DNA from: Roseisalinus antarcticus
GTDB taxonomy: Bacteria > Pseudomonadota > Alphaproteobacteria > Rhodobacterales > Rhodobacteraceae
Direction of reading: 5' to 3'
Assembly (NCBI RefSeq): GCF_900172355.1
Contig: NZ_FWFZ01000005.1
Span: forward strand, 177,637 to 241,636
Length of the DNA: 64,000 bases
Shown here one piece after another: positions 53,693 through 62,879 of this stretch (position 1 is the stretch's first letter; each line of letters starts with the position of its first letter). The notes below the pieces were generated by a model. That model ran no database searches, had not been told where the DNA came from, and saw nothing but the letters and a program-made list of their open reading frames with translations. A program made the translations under genes and the position numbers.

Positions 53693-54442
53693 TCACCGGA
53701 AGACGTCGCAGGGGTCCTCGCGTTCGACGGCCTCGGACATCACGACCGCGTCGTAGGGCAGGCCGGGTTCCGCGCTGCCCTCCATCTGGCCAAGCGCGAA
53801 GACCCCGATCCCCGGCCGCGCCGAGCGCAGCACCGCCGGCACGCCCCAATCGGTCCGCGCATGCCCGTTGCCGGTGATCAGCACCACCGGCCCGCCGGTC
53901 TCGTCGAGCGCGGTCAACACCGCTGCGGCGAACGCCGCGTCGCGAAGGATCTGCGCCGCGACCATGCCCGGCAGCATCCCTTCCGGCAGGGCGCCGCAAT
54001 GGGCCTCGGCCTGCCCGGCCTCGCGCACGGCCTGTTCCTCTGCGCTCACGGGGCGCAGCAGGTCCGGCGCGGCGACGACCGCCTCCGGCCCCTCCTCCAT
54101 GGCGCGGATCAGGGCCTCGCGGGGGACCGCGCCGCCGTAAAGCGCGGTGCCCGGGGGCGCGGCCGCGAAGATCGGATAATACATCGTGAAGTCGGGCCAG
54201 GGGCTGTCGTCCCAGCCCAGCGCATTTTCCAGTGCGACCGGATCGGCCCAATCCACGCCGCGTCCAGCATCGGCCCGAGCGGGGCTCAGCATCTCGAAGA
54301 CCAGGGCGGCGGGCGCGATCTCTGCCACGCGCTCGGCCTGGATCAGGTGGTGGGCGGGGTTGTCGTGAACCTCGCCCAGCACAAACACGTCCTGGGCCGC
54401 GGCGGGCGCGGCCCAGAGGGCAATGAGCAAAAGCCGGATCAC
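53693..54442 (-). CDS. ChaN-family haem-binding-like protein
   Basis: A 249-residue exported protein. The start is GTG at 54442, overlapping the rpoH stop as GTGA; a signal peptide follows (IRLLLIALWAAPAAAQ). The family hallmark DVFVLGEVHDNPAHH begins the mature domain, and VVLITGNGHARTDWGVPAVL is the second conserved block. ChaN from Campylobacter binds haem and aids iron uptake, but here the role is only inferred. The sequence lacks a lipobox cysteine. Confidence 0.82.
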   Translation of the reverse strand: MIRLLLIALWAAPAAAQDVFVLGEVHDNPAHHLIQAERVAEIAPAALVFEMLSPARADAGRGVDWADPVALENALGWDDSPWPDFTMYYPIFAAAPPGTALYGGAVPREALIRAMEEGPEAVVAAPDLLRPVSAEEQAVREAGQAEAHCGALPEGMLPGMVAAQILRDAAFAAAVLTALDETGGPVVLITGNGHARTDWGVPAVLRSARPGIGVFALGQMEGSAEPGLPYDAVVMSEAVEREDPCDVFR

Positions 54443-55317
54443 ACCAGGTAGTTCAGGACTTCGCGATTCTGGGTCTCGAGGCTCTTGCGCATTTTCCCGA
54501 AGGCTGCGGCCTCGAGCTGTCGGACCCGCTCCTTGGACAGGCCAAGCTCGGTTCCCAGCGATTCAAGCGTCCGGGGATCGTCGCGCATCTTGCGCTCTTT
54601 CACGATGAACCGCTCGCGATCGTTCAGCCCGCTGAGCGCGTGCAGCAGCCATTGCCGAAGCGTGTCGGTATCGTGGGAATTCTCCACCGTCTCCGCCGCC
54701 TGGGGGCCGCCGTCCTCGAGCGCCTCGATCCACTCCCGGCCTTCGTCCTCGGCCGATTGCGTCGCGTTGAGCGAGTAGTCGGACCCGGAAAGCCGGCCTT
54801 CCATCATCTCGACATCGTGCAGGGGAACCCCCACTTCGGTAGCGATCATCTGGCGCATCTTGTGCTTGTCGAGGCTTTCGCCCGCGGCCGCCGCCTCACG
54901 CTCCAGCCGGGCCTGCACCCGGCGCATGTTGAAGAACAGCGATTTCTGCGACGAGGTCGAGCCCGTTCGAACCATCGACCAGTTGCGCATCACGTAGTCC
55001 TGGATCGAGGCCTTGATCCACCACACGGCATAGGTCGAAAAGCGCACGCCCCGGTCCGGGTCGAACTTGTCGGCGGCTTTCATCAAGCCCAGCGACGCCT
55101 CCTGGATGAGGTCGTTCATCGGGGCCCCGTAGCGCTTGAACTTGGAGGCCATCGAGATCGCGAGCCGCATGTAGGCCGTGATCAGCCGATGCAGCGCCTG
55201 CTCGTCGCGCTGGTCGCGCCACGCATAGGCAAGCCGAAGTTCGGTTTCTGCATCAAGTAGTTCAGCTTTCATTGCCTGACGCGACAGGCTGTGATCTGCG
55301 GCTCCGTCAAATGCCAT
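54439..55317 (-). CDS. rpoH: RNA polymerase heat-shock sigma factor (RpoH, RpoHII-like)
   Basis: Alternative sigma factor of 292 residues. Region 2 reads LITAYMRLAISMASKFKRYGAPMNDLIQEASLGLMKAADKFDPDRGVRFSTYAVWWIKASIQDYVMRNWSMVR. The RpoH box follows as SSQKSLFFNMRR. Region 4 has TLESLGTELGLSKERVRQLEAAAF. The sequence resembles what I remember of the RpoHII paralogue of Rhodobacter, used in singlet-oxygen and oxidative stress; the exact subtype is inferred. The start could be at MKAELLDAE, 15 residues later. Confidence 0.92.
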   Translation of the reverse strand: MAFDGAADHSLSRQAMKAELLDAETELRLAYAWRDQRDEQALHRLITAYMRLAISMASKFKRYGAPMNDLIQEASLGLMKAADKFDPDRGVRFSTYAVWWIKASIQDYVMRNWSMVRTGSTSSQKSLFFNMRRVQARLEREAAAAGESLDKHKMRQMIATEVGVPLHDVEMMEGRLSGSDYSLNATQSAEDEGREWIEALEDGGPQAAETVENSHDTDTLRQWLLHALSGLNDRERFIVKERKMRDDPRTLESLGTELGLSKERVRQLEAAAFGKMRKSLETQNREVLNYLV

Positions 55318-55378
55318 CGACTTCTCCCCGGTTGAATGTTCCTGACCTTCAAGTCAGTGATGCAAAGGTTTACGGGGG

Positions 55379-55936
55379 ATGAACGTTCTCGGATCAAACA
55401 TGGGTGCACACAAAACCTTGCAAAAACTCACATTGGTTCTAGGGGGCGCCGCCTCCGGCAAGTCCGCGTATGCCGAAAGCCTCGTGACCGGGACCGCGCG
55501 GCCGCGCGTCTACATCGCCACGGCGCAGGCCTTCGATATTGAAATAGAACGGAAAATAGAGGTTCATCGCCTGTCCCGAGGGCCCAACTGGACCACCGTC
55601 GAGGCCCCGACCGAGGTTGAGCATCCCCTGTCGCAGGCCAGCGATCACGATATCGTGCTTCTTGATTGCGCGACGCTCTGGCTGAGCAATCTTCTGCTGT
55701 CTGACGCGGATCTAGAGGGCGCACCCGCCCGGCTTTGCACCGCGCTCGCCGCCTGCCGCGCCCCGGTCGTCGTGGTCTCGAACGAGGTCGGGCAAGGGAT
55801 CGTGCCGGAGCATGCGATGGGACGGACCTTCCGCGAGGCACAGGGCCGCCTGAACCAGGCCATCGCCGCCGAGGCCGACCTGGTGGTGGCGGTCATGGCG
55901 GGCCTGCCGCTGGTTCTGAAAGGCACCTTGCCGTGA
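55379..55936 (+). CDS. cobU: Adenosylcobinamide kinase / adenosylcobinamide-phosphate guanylyltransferase
   Basis: Activates cobinamide in the late B12 pathway, about 178-185 residues. The P-loop is LVLGGAASGKSAYAESL; the guanylylated His is expected in KIEVHRLSRGPNWTTVEAP. LLDCATLWLSNLLL and VVSNEVGQGIVPEHAMGRTFREAQGRLNQ complete the family pattern. Two starts are possible (ATG 55379 or 55400); neither has a clear ribosome site. It diverges from rpoH and is coupled to the next gene by GTGA. It supports cofactor supply for NrdJ. Confidence 0.92.
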   Translation: MNVLGSNMGAHKTLQKLTLVLGGAASGKSAYAESLVTGTARPRVYIATAQAFDIEIERKIEVHRLSRGPNWTTVEAPTEVEHPLSQASDHDIVLLDCATLWLSNLLLSDADLEGAPARLCTALAACRAPVVVVSNEVGQGIVPEHAMGRTFREAQGRLNQAIAAEADLVVAVMAGLPLVLKGTLP

Positions 55937-56511
55937 CGCGCTGGTTCTGGGTCCGGCACGGGCCGACGCATCAGACGGTGATGACGGGACAGCGCGACGT
56001 GCCCGCCGACCTGTCGGATGCCGCCGCAATCGCCCGGCTGGAGGCGATGTTGCCGTCCGATGCGCTGGTGATCTCGTCCGACCTGTTGCGCGCCCGCAGC
56101 ACCGCCGGTGCCATAGCCGGGCGCCGCACCCGCCTGCCCCACGCGGCCGGCCTGCGCGAGTTCGACTTCGGCGCCTGGGACGGTCTCGCGTCAGAGGCCG
56201 TCGCCCGGCGCGACCCCTTGCTCTCGCGTCGCTTTTGGGAGGAGCCGGGGGACCTGGAGGCGCCGGACGGCGAAAGCTGGAACATGGTCGCCGCCCGCGT
56301 CAGCGCCACGGTCGACGCGCTGACGGCCCGGTTCGAAGGGCGGACGCTGGTCGCGATCGCCCATCTCGGACCGATCCTGACCCAGGTCCACCGTGCCCGC
56401 GGCGGCCGCGTCTACGATGTCCTGGCCCAGCACATCGAGCCGCTGTCGCTCACGGAACTGTCCGTCACGGCCGGGCAGTGGACCGAGCACCGGACCAACA
56501 TCCGACCCTGA
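55933..56511 (+). CDS. cobC: Histidine phosphatase, probable alpha-ribazole phosphatase
   Basis: Phosphoglycerate-mutase-like phosphatase of 192 residues, starting with GTG inside the cobU stop. The catalytic RHG motif appears as FWVRHGPTHQTVMTGQRDVP, with LREFDFGAWDGL and the second His in VAIAHLGPIL. Its place directly after cobU supports assignment to B12 nucleotide-loop assembly, though the family also has unrelated phosphatases. Confidence 0.82.
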   Translation: MTRWFWVRHGPTHQTVMTGQRDVPADLSDAAAIARLEAMLPSDALVISSDLLRARSTAGAIAGRRTRLPHAAGLREFDFGAWDGLASEAVARRDPLLSRRFWEEPGDLEAPDGESWNMVAARVSATVDALTARFEGRTLVAIAHLGPILTQVHRARGGRVYDVLAQHIEPLSLTELSVTAGQWTEHRTNIRP

Positions 56512-56520
56512 AGCCGCGGC

Positions 56521-57939
56521 TCAAGTCTTCAGGCTCTGTTCCAGCCGCAATCGCGCGATCCGCTCGACCTGCCGGCAGGCGGTGTCGAATTCCGTCGCGG
56601 TGTCATTGGCGATCCGCGTCTCGAATGCCGCGAGGATGCCGCCCTTGTCATGGTCGCGCACGGCGATGATGAAAGGAAAATCGTGCTTGGCCACGTAGGC
56701 CGCGTTCAGCTCCTCGAACCGCGCCCGCTCCGCATCGGTCAGCGCGTCGAGCCCGGCGCTCGCCTGTTCCGAGAAGCTGTCCTCCGTCAGTCGCTTGGCG
56801 GCGGCCAGCTTTCCGGCAAGATCCGGGTGCGCCTTGAGGACGGCGCGGCGCTCTTGCTGCGTCGCCGTCCGGAACACCCGGGCCAGGGCATTGGACAGGC
56901 CGGCGGGCGTGTCATGCGCGGCGCCAAGCTCCAGCCCGTGGGCCCTCTCGGCGATCCAGGGGGAATGTTCGTAGACGCCGCCGAAATAATCGACAAATCC
57001 GGCAAGATCCATCTCCGACGGGCGCACGCGCCGGCGCGGCGGATGGGTCGCGGACCAGTGCTCCGCGATCTCCAGCCGGCGGGCGAACCAGGCCCCGCCC
57101 CGTTTGGCCACGTGATCGAGAAAGCGGATCAGCCCCGCGATCTTGCCCGGCCGCCCGATCAGGCGGCAATGCAGCCCGACGCTCATCATCTTGGGCGCCC
57201 CCGCCGCGCCCTCGGCCAGAAGGACGTCGTAGGCGTCGCACAGATACTGCCCGAAATCCTGGCCCGTCACCCAGCCGGGCGCGGTGGCGAACCGCATGTC
57301 GTTTGCCTCGAGCGTGTAGGGGATAACCAGCTGGTCACGCTCGCCGACCCGGACCCAGTGCGGCAGGTCGTCGTCATAGGTGTCGGAGATATAGTCGAAC
57401 GCCCCGGTCTCGGCGACCAGCCGCACCGTGTTCATCGAGCAGCGCCCGGTGTACCAGCCGCGCGGCGGCTCTCCGACCACCTCGGTGTGAAGCCGGATCG
57501 CCTCGGCGATGCTGTCCCGTTCTGCCTTGGGCGACATGTCCCTGTGCTCGACCCATTTCAGCCCGTGGCTGGCGATTTCCCAGCCGGCGTCCTTCATCGC
57601 CTCGACCTGGTTGGGCGAGCGGGCGAGCGCCGTGGCTACCCCGTAGATCGTCAGCGGGATGCCACGCTGGGTGAACAGGCGCTGAAGCCGCCAGAACCCC
57701 GCCCGGGCGCCGTAATCGTAGATCGATTCCATGTTCCAGTGGCGTTGGCCCTTCCACGGCTGGGCGCCGGGAATGTCCGACAGGAAGGCCTCCGAATGGG
57801 TGTCGCCGTGAAGGAGGGAGTTCTCGCCCCCCTCCTCGTAGTTCAGCACGATCTGGACGGCGACAGAGGCGCCACCCGGCCAGTTCGGGTGGGGCGGGCT
57901 GGCGCCGTGGCCATTGGTGTCGCGGGGATATCTTTCCAT
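56521..57939 (-). CDS. Fused allantoinase (PuuE) and OHCU decarboxylase (UraD)
   Basis: Bifunctional urate-pathway protein, 472 residues. Residues about 1-305 are a PuuE-type polysaccharide-deacetylase fold (GGASVAVQIVLNYEEGGENSLLHGDTHSEAFLSD, WEIASHGLKWVEHRDMS, WYTGRCSMNTVRL). Residues about 312-472 are a UraD domain (FVDYFGGVYEHSPWIAERA, LKAHPDLAGKLA, LTEDSFSEQASAGLD, FPFIIAVRDHDK). UraD decarboxylates OHCU to S-allantoin and PuuE opens allantoin. It pairs functionally with hiuH at 58382. Such fusions are known in alphaproteobacteria. Confidence 0.92.
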   Translation of the reverse strand: MERYPRDTNGHGASPPHPNWPGGASVAVQIVLNYEEGGENSLLHGDTHSEAFLSDIPGAQPWKGQRHWNMESIYDYGARAGFWRLQRLFTQRGIPLTIYGVATALARSPNQVEAMKDAGWEIASHGLKWVEHRDMSPKAERDSIAEAIRLHTEVVGEPPRGWYTGRCSMNTVRLVAETGAFDYISDTYDDDLPHWVRVGERDQLVIPYTLEANDMRFATAPGWVTGQDFGQYLCDAYDVLLAEGAAGAPKMMSVGLHCRLIGRPGKIAGLIRFLDHVAKRGGAWFARRLEIAEHWSATHPPRRRVRPSEMDLAGFVDYFGGVYEHSPWIAERAHGLELGAAHDTPAGLSNALARVFRTATQQERRAVLKAHPDLAGKLAAAKRLTEDSFSEQASAGLDALTDAERARFEELNAAYVAKHDFPFIIAVRDHDKGGILAAFETRIANDTATEFDTACRQVERIARLRLEQSLKT

Positions 57940-58381
57940 TGCGGAATATTGCGGCCCGGGCCCGCCGGTGACAAGCCCGGGCGTGGGCGCCTATCATGCG
58001 GACCACCGCGATCGCCGGGCCGATCATCGTGACGACCAGCCCGGAGCCCAGCGGCGTCGGATGCGCCCGATGAGGAAGCCGAGGACGGCATGAAAGCGCC
58101 CGCCGACCAGAACACCTGCAATCAGGTCTGACAGCAGCGCCACCCCCTGGGCTGCCAAACACGGTATCATGAGCGGGACGAAAGCGAAGCTCCTGCCCTG
58201 GACGATCGGTAACCGTGCGCTCGCGTCCGCTGCGTTCCATCGACCCGCGGCCCCCTTGCATTCCCGGGCCAAGAGGGGCCCGAATGGTGCGGCAGAAGAT
58301 AACGGCCGGTCCCGCCCCGTTGCGGGGAGCCGGGGCCGGAATCGCACAGTGTCACATCGCCGTGATCAAATTGGAGGCAGA
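57940..58381. other. Gap between the PuuE-UraD and HIU hydrolase genes, with possible frameshifted remnant
   Basis: No intact gene is convincing here. On the minus strand, a hydrophobic run (IPCLAAQGVALLSDLIAGVLVGGRFHAVLGFLIGRI, about 58060-58170) is followed in another frame by GSGLVVTMIGPAIAVVRMI. That is consistent with a small membrane protein broken by a frameshift, or with chance. The two flanking genes diverge, so promoters for both must lie in this region. Confidence 0.35.
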
Positions 58382-58723
58382 ATGAGTGGCTACCTGACAA
58401 CCCATGTTCTCGACACCGGCCGGGGCGTGCCGGCGGAGGGGCTTGAGATCGAGCTCTACCGGCTGGGCGCTGGGCGCGACAAGCTGGCCCGGAAGGTGAC
58501 GAATGCCGACGGGCGCACGGACGGACCGATCCTGCCCCAGGACGCGTTCGAGACCGGCACCTACGAGCTGGTGTTTCACGCGGGCGATTATTTCGCGCGG
58601 AGCGGGCAGACGAAGGCGTTTCTCGACGTGGTGCCGCTGCGGTTTTCCATGTCGGAGGCCTCGCATTTTCATGTGCCCCTGCTGTTGTCGCCGTTCAGCT
58701 ACGCCACCTATCGCGGCAGCTGA
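58382..58723 (+). CDS. hiuH: 5-hydroxyisourate hydrolase
   Basis: Transthyretin-like enzyme that hydrolyses 5-hydroxyisourate to OHCU, 113 residues. Active-site pieces are LTTHVLDTGRGVPAEGLEIELYRL (His), RKVTNADGRTDGPIL (Arg/Thr region), SEASHFHVPLLLSPFSYATY and the C-terminal YRGS signature. The ATG at 58382 is preceded by GGAGG and gives the standard length. Its product is the substrate of the UraD domain encoded divergently. Confidence 0.94.
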   Translation: MSGYLTTHVLDTGRGVPAEGLEIELYRLGAGRDKLARKVTNADGRTDGPILPQDAFETGTYELVFHAGDYFARSGQTKAFLDVVPLRFSMSEASHFHVPLLLSPFSYATYRGS

Positions 58724-58833
58724 CCTGCCCGCCTTGACCCGCCTGCCCTGACTTGGCGGAGGCGCCTGCGGCGCCACAGGTCTTCCCGCGCCGCCCTTGC
58801 GGGCGGTGCGGCGGCTGGCGCCCGGGGCCGCTG

Positions 58834-60348
58834 TCAGGCGTCGCGGGAGAGGGTGAGCCGGTAGCTGATCGCCTCGGCCACGTCCGAGCGCCGGACGGCC
58901 TCGGAGCCGGCGAGGTCGGCGATGGTGCGGGCGACCCGCAGGACCCGGTGGTAGCCGCGCGCCGACAGGCCGAACCGTTCGGCCACCCGGGCCAGCAGGG
59001 CACGGCCCTCCTCCTCGGGTGTGGCGATCGCCTCGAGCAGCGATCCTTCGGCATCGGCATTGGAGCGCACGGCATCGTGGCCACCGAATCGATCGGTCTG
59101 GATCGCCCGCGCGGCCGCCACGCGGGCGGCGATCGTGCCGGACCGTTCTCCGGTCGCGGGCAGGTCGAGATCCGCATAGGCCACAGGCGGCACCTCCACC
59201 CTCAGGTCGAAGCGATCCATCAGCGGGCCGGAGATCCGGTTCATGTATTCCTCGCCGCACTGCGGGACCCTTGCGCAGGACCGTTCAGGCTCGGAGAGAT
59301 AGCCGCATTTGCAGGGGTTGGCCGCCGCGATCAGCATGAAGCGGCAGGGATACCGCACATGGGCATTGGCCCGAGAGACCACGACCTCTCCGGTCTCGAT
59401 CGGCTGGCGCAGGGTTTCGAGCACCTGCCGCGGGAACTCCGGGAATTCGTCCATGAACAGCACCCCGTTGTGGGCGAGGCTGACCTCGCCGGGCTTGGCG
59501 CCCCGGCCGCCACCGACGATCGCGGCCATGGACGCGGTGTGGTGCGGCTCTCGCATCGGGCGGCTGCGCGAGATGCCGCCCTCGTCCAGCAGGCCGGCGA
59601 GGGAGTGGATCATCGAGGTCTCGAGCGCCTCCTGCGCCGTCAGGTCGGGCAGGATTCCGGGCAGCCGAGCCGCGAGCATGGATTTGCCGGAGCCCGGGGC
59701 GCCCACCAGAAGCAGGTGATGGCGCCCCGCCGCCGCGATCTCCAGCGCCCGTTTGGCGCGTTCCTGGCCTTTGACCTCGGCCATGTCGCGGCCGGCTTTC
59801 GCGCCGGCGACCTCGCCCGGTGTTGCGAAGCCAAGCGGCTTGCGGCCCGAGAGGTGGCCGATCGCCTCGCCCAGCGTGCGCGGGGCCACCACGTCGCAGG
59901 CGCCGACCCAGGCCGCCTCGGCCCCGCAGCCGGCCGGGCAGATCAGAGCCCGCCCCTCGGTCGCCGCCGCGACGGCGGCCGGCAGTGCGCCGAGCACCGG
60001 CAGCAGGCCGCCCGAGAGCGACAATTCGCCCAGCGCGGTGACGCCGGCGACCTTGTCCGCGGGCAGGATGTCGATTTCGGCCAGCAGGGCCAACGCGATG
60101 GGCAGGTCGAAATGAGAGCCCGCCTTGGGCAGGTCGGCCGGCGAGAGGTTCACCGTGATTCGCTTGGACGGCAGCGCGATCGCCATCGTTCCGAGCGCGG
60201 CGCGCACCCTTTCCCGAGCCTCGGAGACCGCCTTGTCGGGCAGGCCCACGATGGCAAAGGCCGGCAGGCCGGCCGAGACGGCGCATTGCACCTCGACCGT
60301 GCGGGCCTCGATCCCGTCGAACGCCACGGTGTAGGCCGTCGCAACCAT
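58834..60348 (-). CDS. comM: YifB/ComM-family Mg-chelatase-like ATPase
   Basis: AAA+ protein of 504 residues. An N-terminal ChlI-like Lon-type fold (VEVQCAVSAGLPAFAIVGLPDKAVSEARERVRAAL) is followed by the ATPase with Walker A VGAPGSGKSML and Walker B VLFMDEFPEF. A zinc motif CKCGYLSEPERSCARVPQCGEEY and the Mg_chelatase_C helical end (GYHRVLRVARTIADLAGSEAVRRSDVAEAISYR) complete it. ComM is a helicase aiding branch migration in natural transformation; that role here is by family. Confidence 0.93.
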   Translation of the reverse strand: MVATAYTVAFDGIEARTVEVQCAVSAGLPAFAIVGLPDKAVSEARERVRAALGTMAIALPSKRITVNLSPADLPKAGSHFDLPIALALLAEIDILPADKVAGVTALGELSLSGGLLPVLGALPAAVAAATEGRALICPAGCGAEAAWVGACDVVAPRTLGEAIGHLSGRKPLGFATPGEVAGAKAGRDMAEVKGQERAKRALEIAAAGRHHLLLVGAPGSGKSMLAARLPGILPDLTAQEALETSMIHSLAGLLDEGGISRSRPMREPHHTASMAAIVGGGRGAKPGEVSLAHNGVLFMDEFPEFPRQVLETLRQPIETGEVVVSRANAHVRYPCRFMLIAAANPCKCGYLSEPERSCARVPQCGEEYMNRISGPLMDRFDLRVEVPPVAYADLDLPATGERSGTIAARVAAARAIQTDRFGGHDAVRSNADAEGSLLEAIATPEEEGRALLARVAERFGLSARGYHRVLRVARTIADLAGSEAVRRSDVAEAISYRLTLSRDA

Positions 60349-60442
60349 CGTACACTCTTTCCACCTTCGGTTCCGGGATTGGTTAACAGGCGGAAGGTTT
60401 AGGAATGGTTAACCAAGATAAATGCACAGCCGCCCGACGGGG

Positions 60443-61102
60443 TCAGCCGCGCAGCATCCGCAGGCCTTGGGTCGCGTCCGTCCGGACGGCCAGCCGAAGC
60501 CCCGGTTCGTCGCCAGCCCGCAGGGCGGCAAGGATCAGCCGGTGGTTGTGCGGCGGCTCGCTCCGCCGCAAGCGCGCATAGAGTGCGGCCATCGTCGGGC
60601 CGAGCTGCAGCCAGACGGTCTCGGCCATGGCGAGCATCGCCGGGGCCTGGGCGCGCAGGTAGAGTGTGCGGTGAAACTCGAGGTTCGTCCGGATGTAGCC
60701 GGTCGCGTCGTGCCGGGCGACCATGCGGGCCACGCCGTCGTTGATGTTCTGCAACCGCTCGATCAGTGCCAGGTGCGCCCGTGGCAGTGCCCGGCTTGCC
60801 AGCTCCGGTTCCAGCAAGGCGCGAATCGACGCCAGCTCCTCTATGCGATCGTCCGAAAGCTCAGGCGTGGAGACCCGGCCCGAGGACGACAGCGACAGGG
60901 CGCCCTCGGCGACAAGGCGCCGGGCGGCCTCGCGGGCCGGGGTCGTCGACGTGCCGAATTCCTTGCCGATCCCCCGCAGGGTCAGCGACGCGCCGGGCAG
61001 GATCTCGCCATGCATGATCCGAAGCCGCAGGGCGCGGTAAACCCGGTCATGCGCCGCCCCTGTCGGCGCCGAAACCTCGGGGGAGCGGGTTTGCAGCAGC
61101 AT
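60443..61102 (-). CDS. GntR-family transcriptional regulator (FCD type)
   Basis: DNA-binding regulator of 219 residues. The winged helix at residues about 18-85 has LRLRIMHGEILPGASLTLRGIGKEFGTSTTPAREAARRLVAEGAL. The FCD ligand domain carries the metal-site pattern NLEFHRTLYLRA and HRLILAALRAGD. FCD regulators sense small acids. Its target is unknown, though the closeness to purine-degradation genes makes that pathway a candidate. Confidence 0.88.
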   Translation of the reverse strand: MLLQTRSPEVSAPTGAAHDRVYRALRLRIMHGEILPGASLTLRGIGKEFGTSTTPAREAARRLVAEGALSLSSSGRVSTPELSDDRIEELASIRALLEPELASRALPRAHLALIERLQNINDGVARMVARHDATGYIRTNLEFHRTLYLRAQAPAMLAMAETVWLQLGPTMAALYARLRRSEPPHNHRLILAALRAGDEPGLRLAVRTDATQGLRMLRG

Positions 61103-61132
61103 GGGTCGAGTGTGCCGCCGCCAGCCCCGCGG

Positions 61133-61837
61133 TCAAGCCCCTTCGAACGAGACCCGGTGCAGGCGGCTGCCGTTCTCGCGCAGCCATTTGCGCGGGCCTC
61201 CGTAGCCCGGGCAGAGCCGCGCGACCACGGCCCAGAAGGCGGGCGAGTGGTTCATCTCGGCCAAGTGCGCGACCTCGTGCGCGGCCACGTAGTCCAGCAC
61301 CTCCGGCGGGGCCATCACCAGGCGCCAGGAATACATCAGGTCGCCGGCCGAAGAGCACGACCCCCAGCGCGAGCGCGTGTCGCGCAGGGTGATCCGCCCA
61401 TACTTGCGGCCCAAGGCTTCGGCATGACGGTCCGAGGCGTTGGCGAGCCGGTCCCGCGCCGCGAGCTTGAGGAAGGCGGCCACCCGCTGCGCCACCCGCG
61501 CCGGGTCGCGCGGCACCAGCAGCACCCCGTCCTCGATCCGGGCGGACCGCACCGCGGCAGGCGTGATCGGCAGGTCGCGCCCCTCGAAGGGAATGGTCCC
61601 GTCCGGCAGCACCTTCTGCATCCCCGCCATGTCCGACAGGTGCCCGCGCAACCAGGCCTCGCGGGACCGGGCGAACCTCAACCCCTCGCGCTGGCTGACA
61701 TGGCCCGGCAGGGTCAGGGTCACGCGGCCGTCGAGCTGCGAGACGCGCAATGTCATCCGCCGGGCGCGGGCCGAGCGCCGCAGCGCGATATCGATAGGGG
61801 GGTTGCCTACTCGCAGAGTTTCGCCCATATCCGCCAT
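61133..61837 (-). CDS. YgjP-like metallopeptidase domain protein (DUF45)
   Basis: Zincin-type protein of 234 residues. The zinc-binding helix is VAAHEVAHLAEMNHSPAFWAVVARLCPGY with HExxH, and the third ligand is likely His in NHSPAFW. The block LGRKYGRITLRDTRSRWGSCSSAGDLMYSWRLVMAP is characteristic of the family. No signal peptide. Substrate unknown. It lies 30 bp after the GntR gene in the opposite reading sense of the next small gene. Confidence 0.87.
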   Translation of the reverse strand: MADMGETLRVGNPPIDIALRRSARARRMTLRVSQLDGRVTLTLPGHVSQREGLRFARSREAWLRGHLSDMAGMQKVLPDGTIPFEGRDLPITPAAVRSARIEDGVLLVPRDPARVAQRVAAFLKLAARDRLANASDRHAEALGRKYGRITLRDTRSRWGSCSSAGDLMYSWRLVMAPPEVLDYVAAHEVAHLAEMNHSPAFWAVVARLCPGYGGPRKWLRENGSRLHRVSFEGA

Positions 61838-61956
61838 TCCCGCGCACCGGAGCCTGGGTTTCCGCCACCGCTCCGGTGTCTATGCTTTTGACACCGCCCC
61901 GGCCTTATGGCAGGGGAGCGCGATCCGCCGCAAGATGCCGAAGAAAGAGAGCCGAC

Positions 61957-62304
61957 ATGCCCAAGGAAGAGTGGGGAACCAAGCGTCTATGCCCAACCAC
62001 GGGCAAACGCTTCTATGACCTGAACCGGAATCCGATCGTCAGCCCCTACACCGGGGACGTCGTGAACATCGACACCGGCAAGACCCGCACCATGGTCGCC
62101 GATGCCGAGGACGCCCAGTCCAAGAAGCCGGAGACCGAAGATACCGAAGAGGAACTGGTGCTCGACGACAGCGACGACGACGACGACGACGACGATGACG
62201 CCGATGTGGATATCGGCGACGACGTTCTCGAAGACGATGACGACGACGATACCGTTTCCCTCGACGAACTGGCAGATGTGCCGGGCGAGGACAGCGACGA
62301 TTGA
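61957..62304 (+). CDS. TIGR02300 (FYDLN acid) family protein
   Basis: A conserved alphaproteobacterial protein of unknown function, 115 residues. The N-terminal domain has the hallmark MPKEEWGTKRLCPTTGKRFYDLNRNPIVSPYTG. The rest is extremely acidic, with runs of Asp encoded by tandem GAC/GAT codons and the end PGEDSDD. The ATG at 61957 gives the canonical start; upstream in-frame codons do not match the family. It is followed by tRNA-Ala. Confidence 0.9.
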   Translation: MPKEEWGTKRLCPTTGKRFYDLNRNPIVSPYTGDVVNIDTGKTRTMVADAEDAQSKKPETEDTEEELVLDDSDDDDDDDDDADVDIGDDVLEDDDDDDTVSLDELADVPGEDSDD

Positions 62305-62393
62305 TATCCGGCATGCCGGGGGCGGATTTTTCGCTTGATCTCCCCCGGGCCGCTTCGTAAAGAGCGGCACGTCGCGACAACGCGACACAAGGC

Positions 62394-62469
<76 letters not shown>

Positions 62470-62869
62470 AAACTCCATTCCAGATACGCTTGGACGGGCT
62501 GACCGTGCTGTAAGTGCTTCTCCACAGTCCTGCGGACTGGTGCTGTGGTCTTGCCGTATGCTCTCGCTGCCTCGATCCATGCGCATGGGTTGAACGTGGA
62601 TCCCGGGCGCTGCGCGGCTCTGTCCCATGACGAGCGGGTGAACCGCCCGACGCATCGCCGAGGGGCGGCGCCCGTCCCGGCAAACCCGCCTGTCGCGAGG
62701 CGCTGGCCCACCGCAACGACTGGCGTTTCCCCAAATCGGCCGCGCGGTCCTCCGCAGCGGCGGCAGGGCGCTGACTTGTCCCGTGCAGGCAGACTGACGG
62801 AACCTGCACCGATGCACCTCAAGGGCCGGTGGCTTCGATCAATCAGAAAGCTTGTCCGCGACGCCCCTA
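62470..62869. other. 400-bp stretch between the tRNA and an IS, no gene recognised
   Basis: Several open frames exist on the minus strand, one ending AYGKTTAPVRRTVEKHLQHGQPVQAYLEW, but none resembles a protein I know. Being just 3' of a tRNA gene, it could be the scar of an integrated element. No integrase or convincing repeat of the tRNA 3' end was found. Confidence 0.4.
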
Positions 62870-62879
62870 GGCTCAGGAT

